The notes: generated from the letters alone by a model not told the origin. A stretch of 64,000 nucleotides of DNA from Mesobacterium pallidum (GCF_019966535.1 NZ_JAIMID010000016.1:84624-148623), one strand, 5' to 3'. Shown: positions 48,954 through 60,303, numbered from the stretch's first letter. Translations and numbers: made by a program.

Positions 48954-50075
48954 ATGTCCGAGGTCACATTGTTGCTGGGCACCAACAAGGGTGTCTTCCT
49001 GCTGAGCAGCTCTCACGGGCGCACCAAGTGGTCCATCGACGGGCCGCGGTTCGGCACCTGGCCGGTCAACCACGTCAAGGCGGACCCCGGGTCGGGGCTG
49101 CTTTATGCCGGCGGCGTGAGCTGGTTCGAGGGCGCCTCGGTCTGGTGCAGCCGGGATAGCGGCGACACCTGGGACCGCTGCGGCGACCTGCCCGAGATGC
49201 CGGACGGGACCACGCCCGAATCGGTCTGGTCCATCGGATTCGCCGGTGACCGGGTGCTGGCGGGTGTAAAGCCCGGCGGGCTGTATGAAAGCCGGGACGG
49301 CGGGGACAGCTGGGTTCTGAACCGTGGCCTCTTCGAGCATCCGACGCGCCCCGACTGGCCGCCGGGGGGCGCGGGGCTGACGCTGCATCACATCGTGACC
49401 GACCCGGGCAACACCGACCGGATCTGGGTGGGCGTCTCGTCGGCCGGGATCTTCTACACCGAAGATGGCGGGCTCAGTTGGGCCGCGCGCAACCAGGGCA
49501 TCAAGGTGATGGGGTTCGACGGCAACCCCAGCTATCCCGAGATCGGCAATTGCGTGCACGGGCTGGCGCTGGCGCCTTCGGGCGGGGGCCAGGTCATGTA
49601 CCAGCAGGGCCACCAGGGCATGTACCGCAGCGACAACGGCGGCGCCCGGTGGGAAGAACTGGGCGGCGGTCTGCCCTCGTCCTTCGGCTTTCCGGTGGCG
49701 ATCCACCCGCGCGATCACCAGACGGCCTGGTTCCTTCCGCTGAACGGCGACGTCAAGGGCCGCTATGTTCCCGATGCCGCCGCGGCGGTCTGGAAAACGA
49801 CCGATGGCGGGGCCAGTTGGCGGGACGCGCGGGCGGGACTGCCGCAGGAGCATTGCTACTTCACCGTGTTGCGGCAGGCGATGGCGACGGACAGCCTTGA
49901 CCCGGTGGGGGTCTATTTCGGGACCAACTCGGGCTCGGTCTATGCTTCGACCGACGAGGGGGGCAGCTGGACCTGCCTGGCCCGCGACCTGCCGCTGGTC
50001 AACTCGGTCGAGCTCTTGCCGACCAGCCCGGTCGAGCTGTTGCCGACCAGCCCGGTCGAGTTGCTGCCGACCTGA
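48954..50075 (+). CDS. BNR/sialidase-like beta-propeller protein
   Basis: This 373 aa protein has repeated Asp-box (BNR) motifs: SRDSGDTWDRCG, SRDGGDSWVLN, TEDGGLSWAARN, SDNGGARWEEL, TTDGGASWRDA and STDEGGSWTCL, as in sialidase-like and YCF48-like propellers. No signal peptide is present, so it is cytosolic. Characterised relatives bind or act on glycans or assemble photosystems, but this subgroup has no known activity. The C-terminus ends in three copies of an octapeptide, SPVELLPT (the first as NSVELLPT), encoded by a 24-bp tandem repeat. ATG 48954 follows GGCGGAGG. Confidence 0.8.
   Translation: MSEVTLLLGTNKGVFLLSSSHGRTKWSIDGPRFGTWPVNHVKADPGSGLLYAGGVSWFEGASVWCSRDSGDTWDRCGDLPEMPDGTTPESVWSIGFAGDRVLAGVKPGGLYESRDGGDSWVLNRGLFEHPTRPDWPPGGAGLTLHHIVTDPGNTDRIWVGVSSAGIFYTEDGGLSWAARNQGIKVMGFDGNPSYPEIGNCVHGLALAPSGGGQVMYQQGHQGMYRSDNGGARWEELGGGLPSSFGFPVAIHPRDHQTAWFLPLNGDVKGRYVPDAAAAVWKTTDGGASWRDARAGLPQEHCYFTVLRQAMATDSLDPVGVYFGTNSGSVYASTDEGGSWTCLARDLPLVNSVELLPTSPVELLPTSPVELLPT
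50007..50072 (+). repeat. 24-bp tandem repeat at the 3' end of the BNR gene
   Basis: Units at 50007-50030, 50031-50054 and 50055-50072 (the last cut by the stop) read GTCGAGCTNTTGCCGACCAG plus CCCG with a few third-position differences. Each encodes VELLPTSP. The stop TGA follows directly. Confidence 0.9.
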
Positions 50076-50097
50076 CCGATTTTCCGCCCCGGCCAAC

Positions 50098-50126
50098 TTG
50101 AACACGCCCCTGTGAGCGCCCATCTG
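50098..50126 (+). promoter_or_regulatory. RpoH (sigma-32) type promoter of clpB
   Basis: CTTGAAC at 50098-50104 and CCCATCT at 50120-50126 with a 15-base spacer match the alphaproteobacterial heat-shock promoter pattern, 78 bp before the clpB start. Confidence 0.75.
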
Positions 50127-50203
50127 GAGGGATGAGGTTCCCGACCCGCGCATGCCTATCGCAGGGTGCGCCACACCGGGGAATGCTTGAAAAGGAGAGT
50201 ACC

Positions 50204-52816
<2,613 letters not shown>

Positions 52817-52822
52817 AACGAC

Positions 52823-52855
52823 AAACCCCGCCCGGAGCGATCCGGGCGGGGTTTT
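52823..52855 (+). terminator. intrinsic terminator after clpB
   Basis: AAACCCCGCCCGGA and TCCGGGCGGGGTTTT form a 14-bp stem with loop GCGA and end in TTTT. The convergent RTX gene ends 19 bp further on. Confidence 0.9.
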
Positions 52856-52873
52856 CATGGCCCTCGGGCGCGG

Positions 52874-54247
52874 TCAGAACAGGAAATCGCCCGCGTCCAC
52901 CTCGGCCAGCGTCATGTAGGCCAGCGTGATGCCGAACCCCGGCTCGCCGGCCGCGCTGATCAGCACGTTGGGTCCGGCTTCGGCAAAGGTCAGCTGGTCG
53001 AAGGCGGTCACGCTGGTTTCGCTCAGGTCGATCAGGTCGATCCCGTCCTCGAAATCCATGATCCAGTCCGACCCGGCGAACTGGCCGAAGGCGAAGACAT
53101 CCGCGCCGGTGCCGCCCTCGAGGATGTCGTTGTCGTAGCCGCCGTTCAGCGTGTCGGCGCCGTCCTCGCCCACAAGCTCGTCCAGGCCGAAGCCACCCTG
53201 CATCAGGTCGTCGCCCAGGCCGCCCAGCATCTGGTCGTCGCCCTCGTCGCCGTCCATCGTGTCGTTGCCGTCCTCGCCCAGCATCTGGTCGTTGCCGTCG
53301 CCGCCCCAAAGCGAATCGTCGCCCGTCCCGCCCCAGAGCTTGTCGTCGTCATTGTCGCCCAAGAGCGTGTCGTTCCCGTCGCGACCATAAAGCCTGTCCT
53401 TGCCCGAGCCGCCGTCGAGGTGATCGTCCTCGGATCCGCCGTCGAGCTTGTCGTCCTGGTTGCCGCCCAGCAGCGTGTCGTTGCCCGCGTCGCCGCGCAG
53501 CTCGTCCCGGCCGGTTTCGCCGAGCAGCAGGTCGTTGCCGTCGCCGCCGCGCAACGTGTCGTTGCCGCCGCCGCCGTAGACGTCGTCGTCCCCCGCGCCC
53601 GAGCGGACCTCGTCCGAGCCGTCGCCCGCCTCGACCAAGTCGTCGGTGCCGCCGGTGTTGAGCTTGTCGCTCGAGCTGGTGCCGACGACGTGGACCTTGG
53701 CGGCCGGTTCCGGAGCCGGGTCGATGGGCCAGTCGTAGGGCAACACGAAGCTGTCGGTCACGGCCACGAGGCCAATCAGGGACGAGTCGTCGAAGGGCAC
53801 GTTGGTCTGGCTGATGATCTTGGCGTCGAAGGTGCCGATCGCCTGGTCGGTGATGGTCGTGCCGTCGATGGTCAGCGCCTGGTTGAGGTAGGCGCTGGTG
53901 AGCGTCTCGCCGTCCTCCAGCGGGTCGCCCCATTGCGTGACGCGGCTGGATCCGGTCAGCAGCAAGGCGACCAGGACCTCGCCCGTGCCTTCGCCCTCGC
54001 GCGTCTCGGCCACCTCGGCCGCCTTGGCGACAATGAAGTCGGTGCCGGCATCCGCGTCCGTTCCGGTGTATCCCAACTGGCGGGCAAAGTTCATGACCCC
54101 GTCGTTGTCGGGGATGGTCAGGACCTGCATGAGCCGGGCGATCACGATGTCGATCTCGGGGATATACGCTTTCGCTGCCTCGACTAGGCGCATGTACTGG
54201 CTGAATTCGGGCCGACCCTGAAGATAGGTCAGAAGGTTGGTTGCCAT
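52874..54247 (-). CDS. RTX calcium-binding repeat protein 1, 457 aa
   Basis: The first about 190 residues are a non-repeat domain (NLLTYLQGRPEFSQYMRLVE; VALLLTGSSRVTQWG) that I do not recognise. From about 195 to 390 there are about 20 nonapeptide RTX repeats of the GGxGxDxLx type (GGGGNDTLRGGDGNDLLLG). A C-terminal domain with WIMDFEDGIDLIDLSE and an acidic-hydrophobic end (DAGDFLF) is typical of type I secretion signals. ATG 54247 is used; a GTG at 54256 is possible. It is probably exported and folds on calcium. No type I exporter lies in this window. Confidence 0.85.
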   Translation of the reverse strand: MATNLLTYLQGRPEFSQYMRLVEAAKAYIPEIDIVIARLMQVLTIPDNDGVMNFARQLGYTGTDADAGTDFIVAKAAEVAETREGEGTGEVLVALLLTGSSRVTQWGDPLEDGETLTSAYLNQALTIDGTTITDQAIGTFDAKIISQTNVPFDDSSLIGLVAVTDSFVLPYDWPIDPAPEPAAKVHVVGTSSSDKLNTGGTDDLVEAGDGSDEVRSGAGDDDVYGGGGNDTLRGGDGNDLLLGETGRDELRGDAGNDTLLGGNQDDKLDGGSEDDHLDGGSGKDRLYGRDGNDTLLGDNDDDKLWGGTGDDSLWGGDGNDQMLGEDGNDTMDGDEGDDQMLGGLGDDLMQGGFGLDELVGEDGADTLNGGYDNDILEGGTGADVFAFGQFAGSDWIMDFEDGIDLIDLSETSVTAFDQLTFAEAGPNVLISAAGEPGFGITLAYMTLAEVDAGDFLF

Positions 54248-54361
54248 CGTGGTCACGGACCCCGCTCACTCGTGTTTCCTTTGAGGGAACACTGGCGGAG
54301 AAAAGCGGCGTTTTAGGGAAACGTTAACGAAGATTAAGAGGTTTTTGGCCCGGGAACGCGA

Positions 54362-54399
54362 ACGGGCGCCGCAGTTTCTGGAAACACTGCGGCGCCCGT
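54362..54399. terminator. hairpin after RTX gene 2
   Basis: ACGGGCGCCGCAGT and ACTGCGGCGCCCGT pair perfectly over 14 bp around TTCTGGAAAC, just downstream (minus strand) of the RTX 2 stop. No clear T-run. It separates RTX 2 from RTX 1. Confidence 0.7.
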
Positions 54400-54438
54400 G
54401 TGGCGGTTGCGTGACCCTTGGTCAACGCGCGGTGGGCG

Positions 54439-55575
54439 TCAGATCAGGAAATCATCGGCGGTGAGCGTGATGACCGTGCCCGGGGCGACGACCATGTCGA
54501 TCTGCATGAGCCCCGCGATGTCGAGCCCGTAGATCACCGGGCCGGGGGCAAAGTTCGGCAGGATCAGCCCGATGCCCCCGAAGACGTCGTCGAAACTGGC
54601 GAGGCCAAGCGCGGTCAGGTCGATCAGGTCGGTGCCGTCCTCGAAATCCATGATGACATCGATGCTGCCGTCGTTCTCGAAGATAAAGGTGTCCGCCCCG
54701 GCGCCGCCGGTCAGCGTGTCGTCGTCCTTGCCGCCCTTCAGCACGTCGTCTCCGCCGCCGCCGTGGATCGTGTCGCGGCCCAGCCCGCCGTCGATCGTGT
54801 CATTGCCCGACAGGCTGCCGTCCGCGCGGTCGCCGAAGAGCACGTCGTCGCCCAGCTCTCCCAGCACGAGGTCGTCGCCGCCGTGGCCCGCGATGGTGTC
54901 GTTGCCGTCGCCGCCCTGCGCCGTGTCGCTGCCACGGCCGGCAAAGAGCCTGTCTTCACCGTCGCCGCCCTTGAGCAGGTCATCCCCGCTGCCGCCTGCC
55001 AGGGTGTCATCGCCGGTCCCGCCGTCGAGCGTGTCGCGGCCGCGTCCGCCCTTGAGCAGGTCGGCGCCGACTTCGCCCAGCAGCAGGTCGCGGCCAGTGC
55101 CGCCGTCCAGCGTGTCGTCGCCGTCGTGGCCCATCAGCGTGTCGCGCCCGCCGCCCCCGATCAGCGCATCGTTGCCGTCGCTGTCCGCGCCGCGCGATCC
55201 GCCGTCCAGCCAGTCGTGCCCGTAGCCGCCGACCAACAGATCGTTGCCCGCGCCACCTGACAGGAAATCGTCGCCGTTGTCGCCGTTGAGGAGATCGCGG
55301 TCGGCCTCTCCGAACAGCGCGTCGTCGCCGGCGCCGCCCCGAAGGATGTCCTCTCCGTCTCCGCCCCAGGCGGTGTCTTCGCCCTGGCCGCCGTCAAGGT
55401 AGTCGCGGCCCCCGCCGCCGGACAGCGAATCCGCGTCGGCCATGCCGCGCAGGGTGTCATGGCCGAGGCCCCCCAGCACGGTGTCGGACCCGCCGAACCC
55501 AGAATAGAACAGGTCTTCGCTGCTCCAGCTGAAATCGAAGTAGTCCGGTAGGTTGGTTCCAATTTCGACAGCCAT
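54439..55575 (-). CDS. RTX calcium-binding repeat protein 2, 378 aa
   Basis: It starts MAVEIGTNLPDYFDFSWSSE without a long N-terminal domain. RTX repeats fill most of the protein (GGSDTVLGGLGHDTLRG; GGTGDDTLAGGSGDDLLKG), interrupted by spacer loops such as GGSRGADSDGND and GDRADGSLSGND. The C-terminal part has VIMDFEDGTDLIDLTALG and ends TVITLTADDFLI, the same signal-like ending as the other three. GAGGAGAG precedes ATG 55575. It is likely secreted and calcium dependent; enzymatic activity is not visible. Confidence 0.87.
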   Translation of the reverse strand: MAVEIGTNLPDYFDFSWSSEDLFYSGFGGSDTVLGGLGHDTLRGMADADSLSGGGGRDYLDGGQGEDTAWGGDGEDILRGGAGDDALFGEADRDLLNGDNGDDFLSGGAGNDLLVGGYGHDWLDGGSRGADSDGNDALIGGGGRDTLMGHDGDDTLDGGTGRDLLLGEVGADLLKGGRGRDTLDGGTGDDTLAGGSGDDLLKGGDGEDRLFAGRGSDTAQGGDGNDTIAGHGGDDLVLGELGDDVLFGDRADGSLSGNDTIDGGLGRDTIHGGGGDDVLKGGKDDDTLTGGAGADTFIFENDGSIDVIMDFEDGTDLIDLTALGLASFDDVFGGIGLILPNFAPGPVIYGLDIAGLMQIDMVVAPGTVITLTADDFLI

Positions 55576-55646
55576 GATGCGTCTCTCCTCGGTGGCTGGT
55601 GAACTCCTGCGTTTCCCGTGTCCCGTCCCCCGACGGGCTTTGCCCG

Positions 55647-55678
55647 GCGCCCGCGCCCGGCCTGCATTGCGCGGGCGC
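55647..55678. terminator. GC-rich hairpin between RTX genes 3 and 2
   Basis: GCGCCCGCGC pairs with GCGCGGGCGC around 12 bases, downstream (minus strand) of the RTX 3 stop. No T-run. Likely transcript end or pause. Confidence 0.5.
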
Positions 55679-55715
55679 GGGACCTGTCGGCCCACGCCCG
55701 CGATGTCTCATGCTA

Positions 55716-57770
55716 TCAGAAGATGAAGTCCGCGTCAGTCAGCGTGATCTCCTCTCCGGCCGCGACCCTGAGGAACAGGTGGGCCCCGCCGAAGGTTTCC
55801 GCGAAGAAAACGTCGGTCACGTCGAAGTTGCTGTAGGTGACCGAGGTATAGCCGGTCATGTCGAACAGGTCCGCATAGCCCTGCGACGAGACGTCGATGA
55901 GGTCGGTGCCGTCCTCGAAGTCCATGAGCGTGTCGATGCTGCCATCCGACAGGAAGACGAAGACATCCGCGCCGTCGCCGCCGGTCAGCTCGTCATCGCC
56001 GTCACCGCCTTCGAGCGTGTCGTTCCCGCTGTCACCCTGGACCAAGTCATCGCCGGCGCCGCCCAGCAGAAGGTCGGAATGGTCGCCGCCCGCGAGCGTG
56101 TCATTGCCCGCGCCGCCCAGCAGTTCGTCCCGGCCGAGATCACCGGTGAGCATGTCGTCCCCGTCGCCGCCGTTCAGCGTGTCGCCATGGGCACCGCCGT
56201 CGAGCATGTCGTCCCCGTCGCCGCCGAACAGCGTGTCAAAGCCGAAGCCGCCCCAGAGCGTGTCGTTGCCGAAGCCGCCCCAGAGGATGTCGGCCCCGTT
56301 CATGCCTTCGGCGCTGTCATTGTCGTCGCCGCCGGCAAGCCGGTCGGCGCCGCTGCCGCCCAGCAGCGTGTCGTCACCGCCCTGTCCGCCCAGGAAATCC
56401 GCGCCCTCGCCGCCCTTGAGCAGGTCATGCCCGTTGCCACCGAACAGCACGTCGTTGCCCGAGCCACCGTCGATCGTGTCGTTGCCGTCGTCGTTCGAAG
56501 CCAGCTCGTTGTCGCCGTAAAGCGTGTCGTTGCCGCCTTCGCCGATCAGCAGGTCATCGCCGTCCCCGCCATAGCCAAGGTCGTCATCCTCGCCCGCGGT
56601 CAGCGTGTCCTTGCCCGAGCCGCCGTTCATGTAATCGCCGCCGGTGCCGCCGTAGATCTCGTCGTCGCCGTCGTCGCCAAACAGGATGTCGGCCTCGGCT
56701 TCACCGTAGAGCGTGTCGTTGCCGGCGTCGCCCCACATGGAATCCTCGCCCATGCCGCCGCCCAGCAGGTCGTCGCCGTCGCCGCCGCTCAGGACATCGG
56801 AGTCCTTTTCGCCGTATAGCGTGTCGTTGCCGTCGCCGCCCCAGATCTCGTCCCAGCCGGCGCCGCCCTTGAGGCTGTCGTCGCCCGCGTTGCCCTCAAT
56901 GTAGTCGGCCCCGTCGCCGCCGTCGATCGTGTCGTTGCCGCCGGTCTCGAGGTCGGCGCTGTCGCCGACCAGCCAGTCGTCGCCGTTCTCGCCCATGATC
57001 ATGTCGTCGCCCAGGCCGCCCTCGACGCTGTCGTTGCCGTCATGGCCAAGGATGGTGTCGTTGCCGAGCCCGCCCAGGATCAGGTCGCCGCCGTCTTCGT
57101 CCTTGTCGAGCGACCGCGCGCCGCCGTCGATCTTGTCGTCGCCGTCGCCGCCCATCAACGTGTCGGACCCGGCGCCCCCGGTGAGGAAGTCGTTGTCGTC
57201 GCCGCCATAAAGCGCGTCTTCGCCGCGGCCGCCCTGCAGCACGTCGTCGCCCGCGTCCCCGACCAGCGTGTCATCGCCCGCCTCGCCGTAAAGCGTGTCT
57301 TCGCCGTAGCCGCCATACAGAAGGTCGTCATCGAGATGGCCATTGAGGGAATCGTCGCCCTCTCCGCCCATGAGCGTGTCGTTCAGGCTGCCGCCCCAAA
57401 GCGTGTCATTGTCGTCGCCGCCATAAAGCAGGTCGGCCCCGGTTCCGCCCGACAGGAAATCGCGCCCGGCAAAGCCCCAGAGGCTGTCGTCGCCGCTTTC
57501 GCCCAGCAGCGCGTCGTCGCCGGCCCCGCCGACCAGGCTGTCGTCGCCGTCGCCGCCCCAGAGCGTGTCGTTGCCATCGCCGCCCGACAGCGTGTCGGTG
57601 CCGTCCTCGCCCAGCAGGCTGTCATCGCCCAGCTGGCCCAGCAGCAGGTCGCGTCCGATCCCGCCTTCGATGGTATCGTCTCCGGCCCAGGCCTCGTAGT
57701 AGAGGTCGGTCGTGTCGGGCGCATGCACGTAGCTGTCGTTGCCCGCCGTCCCGGTCAAATTCGTGGCCAT
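55716..57770 (-). CDS. RTX calcium-binding repeat protein 3, 684 aa
   Basis: This is the largest of the four and almost entirely RTX nonapeptides, roughly sixty of them (for example GNDTLWGGDGDDSLVGG). Insert loops recur within the array (GARSLDKDEDGGD; GDSADLETGGND; GDNELASNDDGND). The short N-terminus is MATNLTGTAGNDSYVHAPDT. The C-terminal domain has TLMDFEDGTDLIDVSS and ends EITLTDADFIF. ATG 57770 has GAGGAG at good distance; an upstream GTG abuts it. It is probably exported by a type I system encoded elsewhere. Confidence 0.88.
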   Translation of the reverse strand: MATNLTGTAGNDSYVHAPDTTDLYYEAWAGDDTIEGGIGRDLLLGQLGDDSLLGEDGTDTLSGGDGNDTLWGGDGDDSLVGGAGDDALLGESGDDSLWGFAGRDFLSGGTGADLLYGGDDNDTLWGGSLNDTLMGGEGDDSLNGHLDDDLLYGGYGEDTLYGEAGDDTLVGDAGDDVLQGGRGEDALYGGDDNDFLTGGAGSDTLMGGDGDDKIDGGARSLDKDEDGGDLILGGLGNDTILGHDGNDSVEGGLGDDMIMGENGDDWLVGDSADLETGGNDTIDGGDGADYIEGNAGDDSLKGGAGWDEIWGGDGNDTLYGEKDSDVLSGGDGDDLLGGGMGEDSMWGDAGNDTLYGEAEADILFGDDGDDEIYGGTGGDYMNGGSGKDTLTAGEDDDLGYGGDGDDLLIGEGGNDTLYGDNELASNDDGNDTIDGGSGNDVLFGGNGHDLLKGGEGADFLGGQGGDDTLLGGSGADRLAGGDDNDSAEGMNGADILWGGFGNDTLWGGFGFDTLFGGDGDDMLDGGAHGDTLNGGDGDDMLTGDLGRDELLGGAGNDTLAGGDHSDLLLGGAGDDLVQGDSGNDTLEGGDGDDELTGGDGADVFVFLSDGSIDTLMDFEDGTDLIDVSSQGYADLFDMTGYTSVTYSNFDVTDVFFAETFGGAHLFLRVAAGEEITLTDADFIF

Positions 57771-57883
57771 TGGTTTCACTCCTCATTCACCCGGGCAGGC
57801 CCGGCAACCCCATGAACAACACGGCGCCCGGGCCTAAGGGGCGGCCAGGGTCCGGAAAGACGTCTTGGGGCGTGCCGGCTGTC

Positions 57884-59305
57884 TCAGAAGAGGAAGTCGT
57901 CGGCCCCGATCGATGCCGCGTCGACGCCCGCGAGCGTCAGCGCGTTGTAGTCGTTGAAGGTGACAAGCGTGTCCGCCCCCACCTGCGTGATCACCAGGTC
58001 GCCGAAGCCCGTGACGCCCAGCGGCCCAAGGCCGGTGCCGTCGACCAGGTCGATGCCATCCTCGAAATCGGTGATCGTGTCGTAACCCGCGCGGTCTTCC
58101 ATGACGAAGACATCTGCCCCGGCGCCGCCGGTCAGCATGTCGTCGTTCCAGCCCCCCGCCAGCGTGTCGTCACCGTCGTCACCCTGCATGGTATCCTTGC
58201 CGGCGCCGCCGACAAGCAGGTCGTGCCAGTTTCCGCCGTAGACCTTGTCGTTGCCGTTGCCGCCGTAGATCGTGTCGGCCCCGTTGTCGCCGTAGAGACG
58301 GTCGTTCTTGTTGCCGCCGCGGATCACGTCGCCGCCGTCGCCGCCCTGGATCAGGTCGTTGCCGGCCTCGCCGCTCAGCGTGTCGTTGCCGGCGCCGCCG
58401 GTCAGCTTGTCATCGCCCGAGCCGCCGTCCAGCAGGTCGTCGCCGTCCTCGCCGTTCAGCGTGTCCTTGCCGTTGCCGCCCGTCAGCGTGTCGTCGCCAA
58501 GCCCGCCAGAGATCGAATCCGACCCGTCGCCGCCGTCGTAGCTGTCATTGCCGTCGGTGCCGGTGATCCGGTCGCCGCCCGAGGTGCCGGTGGGCGCGGG
58601 CGGGGCGTCGGCGAGGATGAAGTCGCTGTCCGAGATGTCGGCGGCCGTGAGCCCGCTCAACGTGATCGAACTGAAGGTGCTGTAGTCGCCCAGCGAGATG
58701 CGGACGCCATCCGCGGTATCCGTCACCGTCAGCTGGCCCAGCGTGTGCACGGTCAGGTAGCTGATGTCGATCTTGTCGATGCCGATCTCGAAATCGGTGA
58801 TCGTGTCGTTGTGGCTGTCGCCAAGGATCATGAAGGTGTCGGCCCCCGCGCCGCCCGTCATGGTGTCGTCGCCCTTGTCGCCCTGCAGCGTGTCGTTCCC
58901 GTCGCCGCCGTAGATCACGTCGTTGGCCGAGCCGCCGCGCAGGAAATCAAGGCCCGCGCCGCCGAACAGCGTGTCGTCGTTGTTGCCGCCGTTCAGGGAA
59001 TCGTCGCCGATCCCACCGTAGATCAGGTCTTCGGCGTTGCCGCCATCGATCGTGTCGTTGCCGTCGTCGCCCTGGATCGTGTCCTTGCCGCAGGCGCCCG
59101 AGATGTAATCGTCGCCCGTTCCGCCGAAGGCGATGTCCGATCCGTTGCCGGTCAGGATGTAATCGTTGCCGGCCCCGCCCAGGATCTCGTCCTGGCCGTT
59201 GTTGCCGAAGTAGCTGTCATCGCCGTCGAGCAGGTCGATGGCGTCGCTGGTCGTGGTTCCCTCGAGAGAGTCATTGCCGGCTGTGCCGTAGGTCATGGTG
59301 GTCAT
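57884..59305 (-). CDS. RTX calcium-binding repeat protein 4, 473 aa, two C-terminal-type modules
   Basis: It starts MTTMTYGTAGNDSLEGTTTS. A first RTX block is followed at about residues 140-215 by a C-terminal-type module (TDFEIGIDKIDISYL ... ITLSGLTAADISDSDFI). After a Pro-rich linker (APPAPTGTSGGDRITG) a second RTX block and a second such module follow (ITDFEDGIDLVDGTGLG ... LAGVDAASIGADDFLF). This looks like a fusion or internal duplication of two RTX units. ATG 59305 has AGAAGG upstream. It is the first gene of the leftward RTX series. Confidence 0.85.
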   Translation of the reverse strand: MTTMTYGTAGNDSLEGTTTSDAIDLLDGDDSYFGNNGQDEILGGAGNDYILTGNGSDIAFGGTGDDYISGACGKDTIQGDDGNDTIDGGNAEDLIYGGIGDDSLNGGNNDDTLFGGAGLDFLRGGSANDVIYGGDGNDTLQGDKGDDTMTGGAGADTFMILGDSHNDTITDFEIGIDKIDISYLTVHTLGQLTVTDTADGVRISLGDYSTFSSITLSGLTAADISDSDFILADAPPAPTGTSGGDRITGTDGNDSYDGGDGSDSISGGLGDDTLTGGNGKDTLNGEDGDDLLDGGSGDDKLTGGAGNDTLSGEAGNDLIQGGDGGDVIRGGNKNDRLYGDNGADTIYGGNGNDKVYGGNWHDLLVGGAGKDTMQGDDGDDTLAGGWNDDMLTGGAGADVFVMEDRAGYDTITDFEDGIDLVDGTGLGPLGVTGFGDLVITQVGADTLVTFNDYNALTLAGVDAASIGADDFLF

Positions 59306-59726
59306 TTCGGGCAGGCCTTCTTGCTTCCAGATCCGAGTATTTCGGGGCGCGCGACTCGCGCCCCCTTGGGGGAATAACCATCGAACTGGTGAAAACATTT
59401 ACCATGCTGCAGCGCGAAAAATGAAGAAAATACGGCAAGAATGCGGCATGTGGGCGATCTTCGCATGGTGTCATGCGGGCGTTGTTTTCGACCTGAAAAC
59501 AATGGTCCACCACGGGGCGAACTGTTGATGCGACTCGGCTTCGACAACACGGCGCCGCCACGTTTCGGCCATGATTCCGGTGGGCCCGTTCCTGCGCCGC
59601 AGAAAAACATGCCCCCGGCACATGTGTGACGGGGGCATCGAAACGACGTCATCGCCGACGTGACGTGAACAAGCCTGTCCGGGGGTATGATGCGGGGCCG
59701 GCTCCGCGCCGCCCCGCCGGACCGGG
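59306..59726. promoter_or_regulatory. intergenic region upstream of the RTX cluster
   Basis: No convincing gene is seen in these 421 bases. It is less GC-rich than its surroundings and holds TTGTTTTCGACCTGAAAACA plus A (59482-59502), a palindrome with perfect 8-bp arms. The region should contain the promoter of the RTX cluster and the end of the DUF302 gene's transcript. The palindrome is a possible operator. Confidence 0.45.
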
Positions 59727-60188
59727 TCAGTCCAGCATCAGCGCCTCGCGCACGATGGAGTCGAGCAATGTCTCGACTGCGTCCATCGGCCCCTCGGGGT
59801 AGTCGTGGAAGCCCACCGTCACCTCGTCCGCGCTGTCCGGCAGCTGCGCCACGAAAATCCCGTAGGGGCACCAGACCAGGTTCATCGGGTCCGCCTCCAT
59901 CACCTCGCGCGAGGTGGTGGCCGAGCAGAAGCTGACCACCTGCGCATTCGAGAACAGCACCACGTCCGAGCCGACGTCTTCGCGCGTGCGCTCGAGCATG
60001 TCGCCGACGTAGTTGGTGTGGTCGATCACCAGGCCCCGGCCGATGATCGCGTTCTCGAGGCTGAAGACCACGTCGTCAAAGCTGTCGGTCGTGGTGTAGG
60101 TGCGCGGCTCGGCCATGGCCGCGGTGCCGGCCGTCAGCGCCGCCGCGACGGCGAACGCCTTGAAGGTCTGTGTCGATCTGGGTCTCAT
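59727..60188 (-). CDS. exported DUF302 protein
   Basis: This 153 aa protein has a signal peptide (TFKAFAVAAALTAGTAAMAE) and one DUF302 domain (TYTTTDSFDDVVFSLENAII; RGLVIDHTNYVGDMLERT; LVWCPYGIFVAQLPDS). DUF302 proteins are small, often periplasmic, and of unknown chemistry, sometimes next to sulfur or redox genes. ATG 60188 follows GGGAGGAAA. It is divergent from the FMN-binding gene. Confidence 0.88.
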   Translation of the reverse strand: MRPRSTQTFKAFAVAAALTAGTAAMAEPRTYTTTDSFDDVVFSLENAIIGRGLVIDHTNYVGDMLERTREDVGSDVVLFSNAQVVSFCSATTSREVMEADPMNLVWCPYGIFVAQLPDSADEVTVGFHDYPEGPMDAVETLLDSIVREALMLD

Positions 60189-60303
60189 GCTGGCTTTCCT
60201 CCCTGGCTTTTGGCCATCACCTCTTGTTCGCGCGCGAGGTGACGTTAACCTTGGGACCGAAAACGCCCGGGTCAATCCCGCGCGACAGAGCGGAGTGTCG
60301 CAG

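Noticed and set aside
55599..56819. Long plus-strand open frame opposite RTX gene 3 (and similar ones opposite RTX 1, 2 and 4)
   Set aside because: The RTX DNA repeats leave an open antisense frame of monotonous Val/Ala-rich sequence with no family features, so it is a repeat artefact.
52874..59305. DNA-level repeats as a CRISPR or mobile repeat
   Set aside because: The periodicity follows 27-base codon units of RTX nonapeptides, so it is explained by protein coding.
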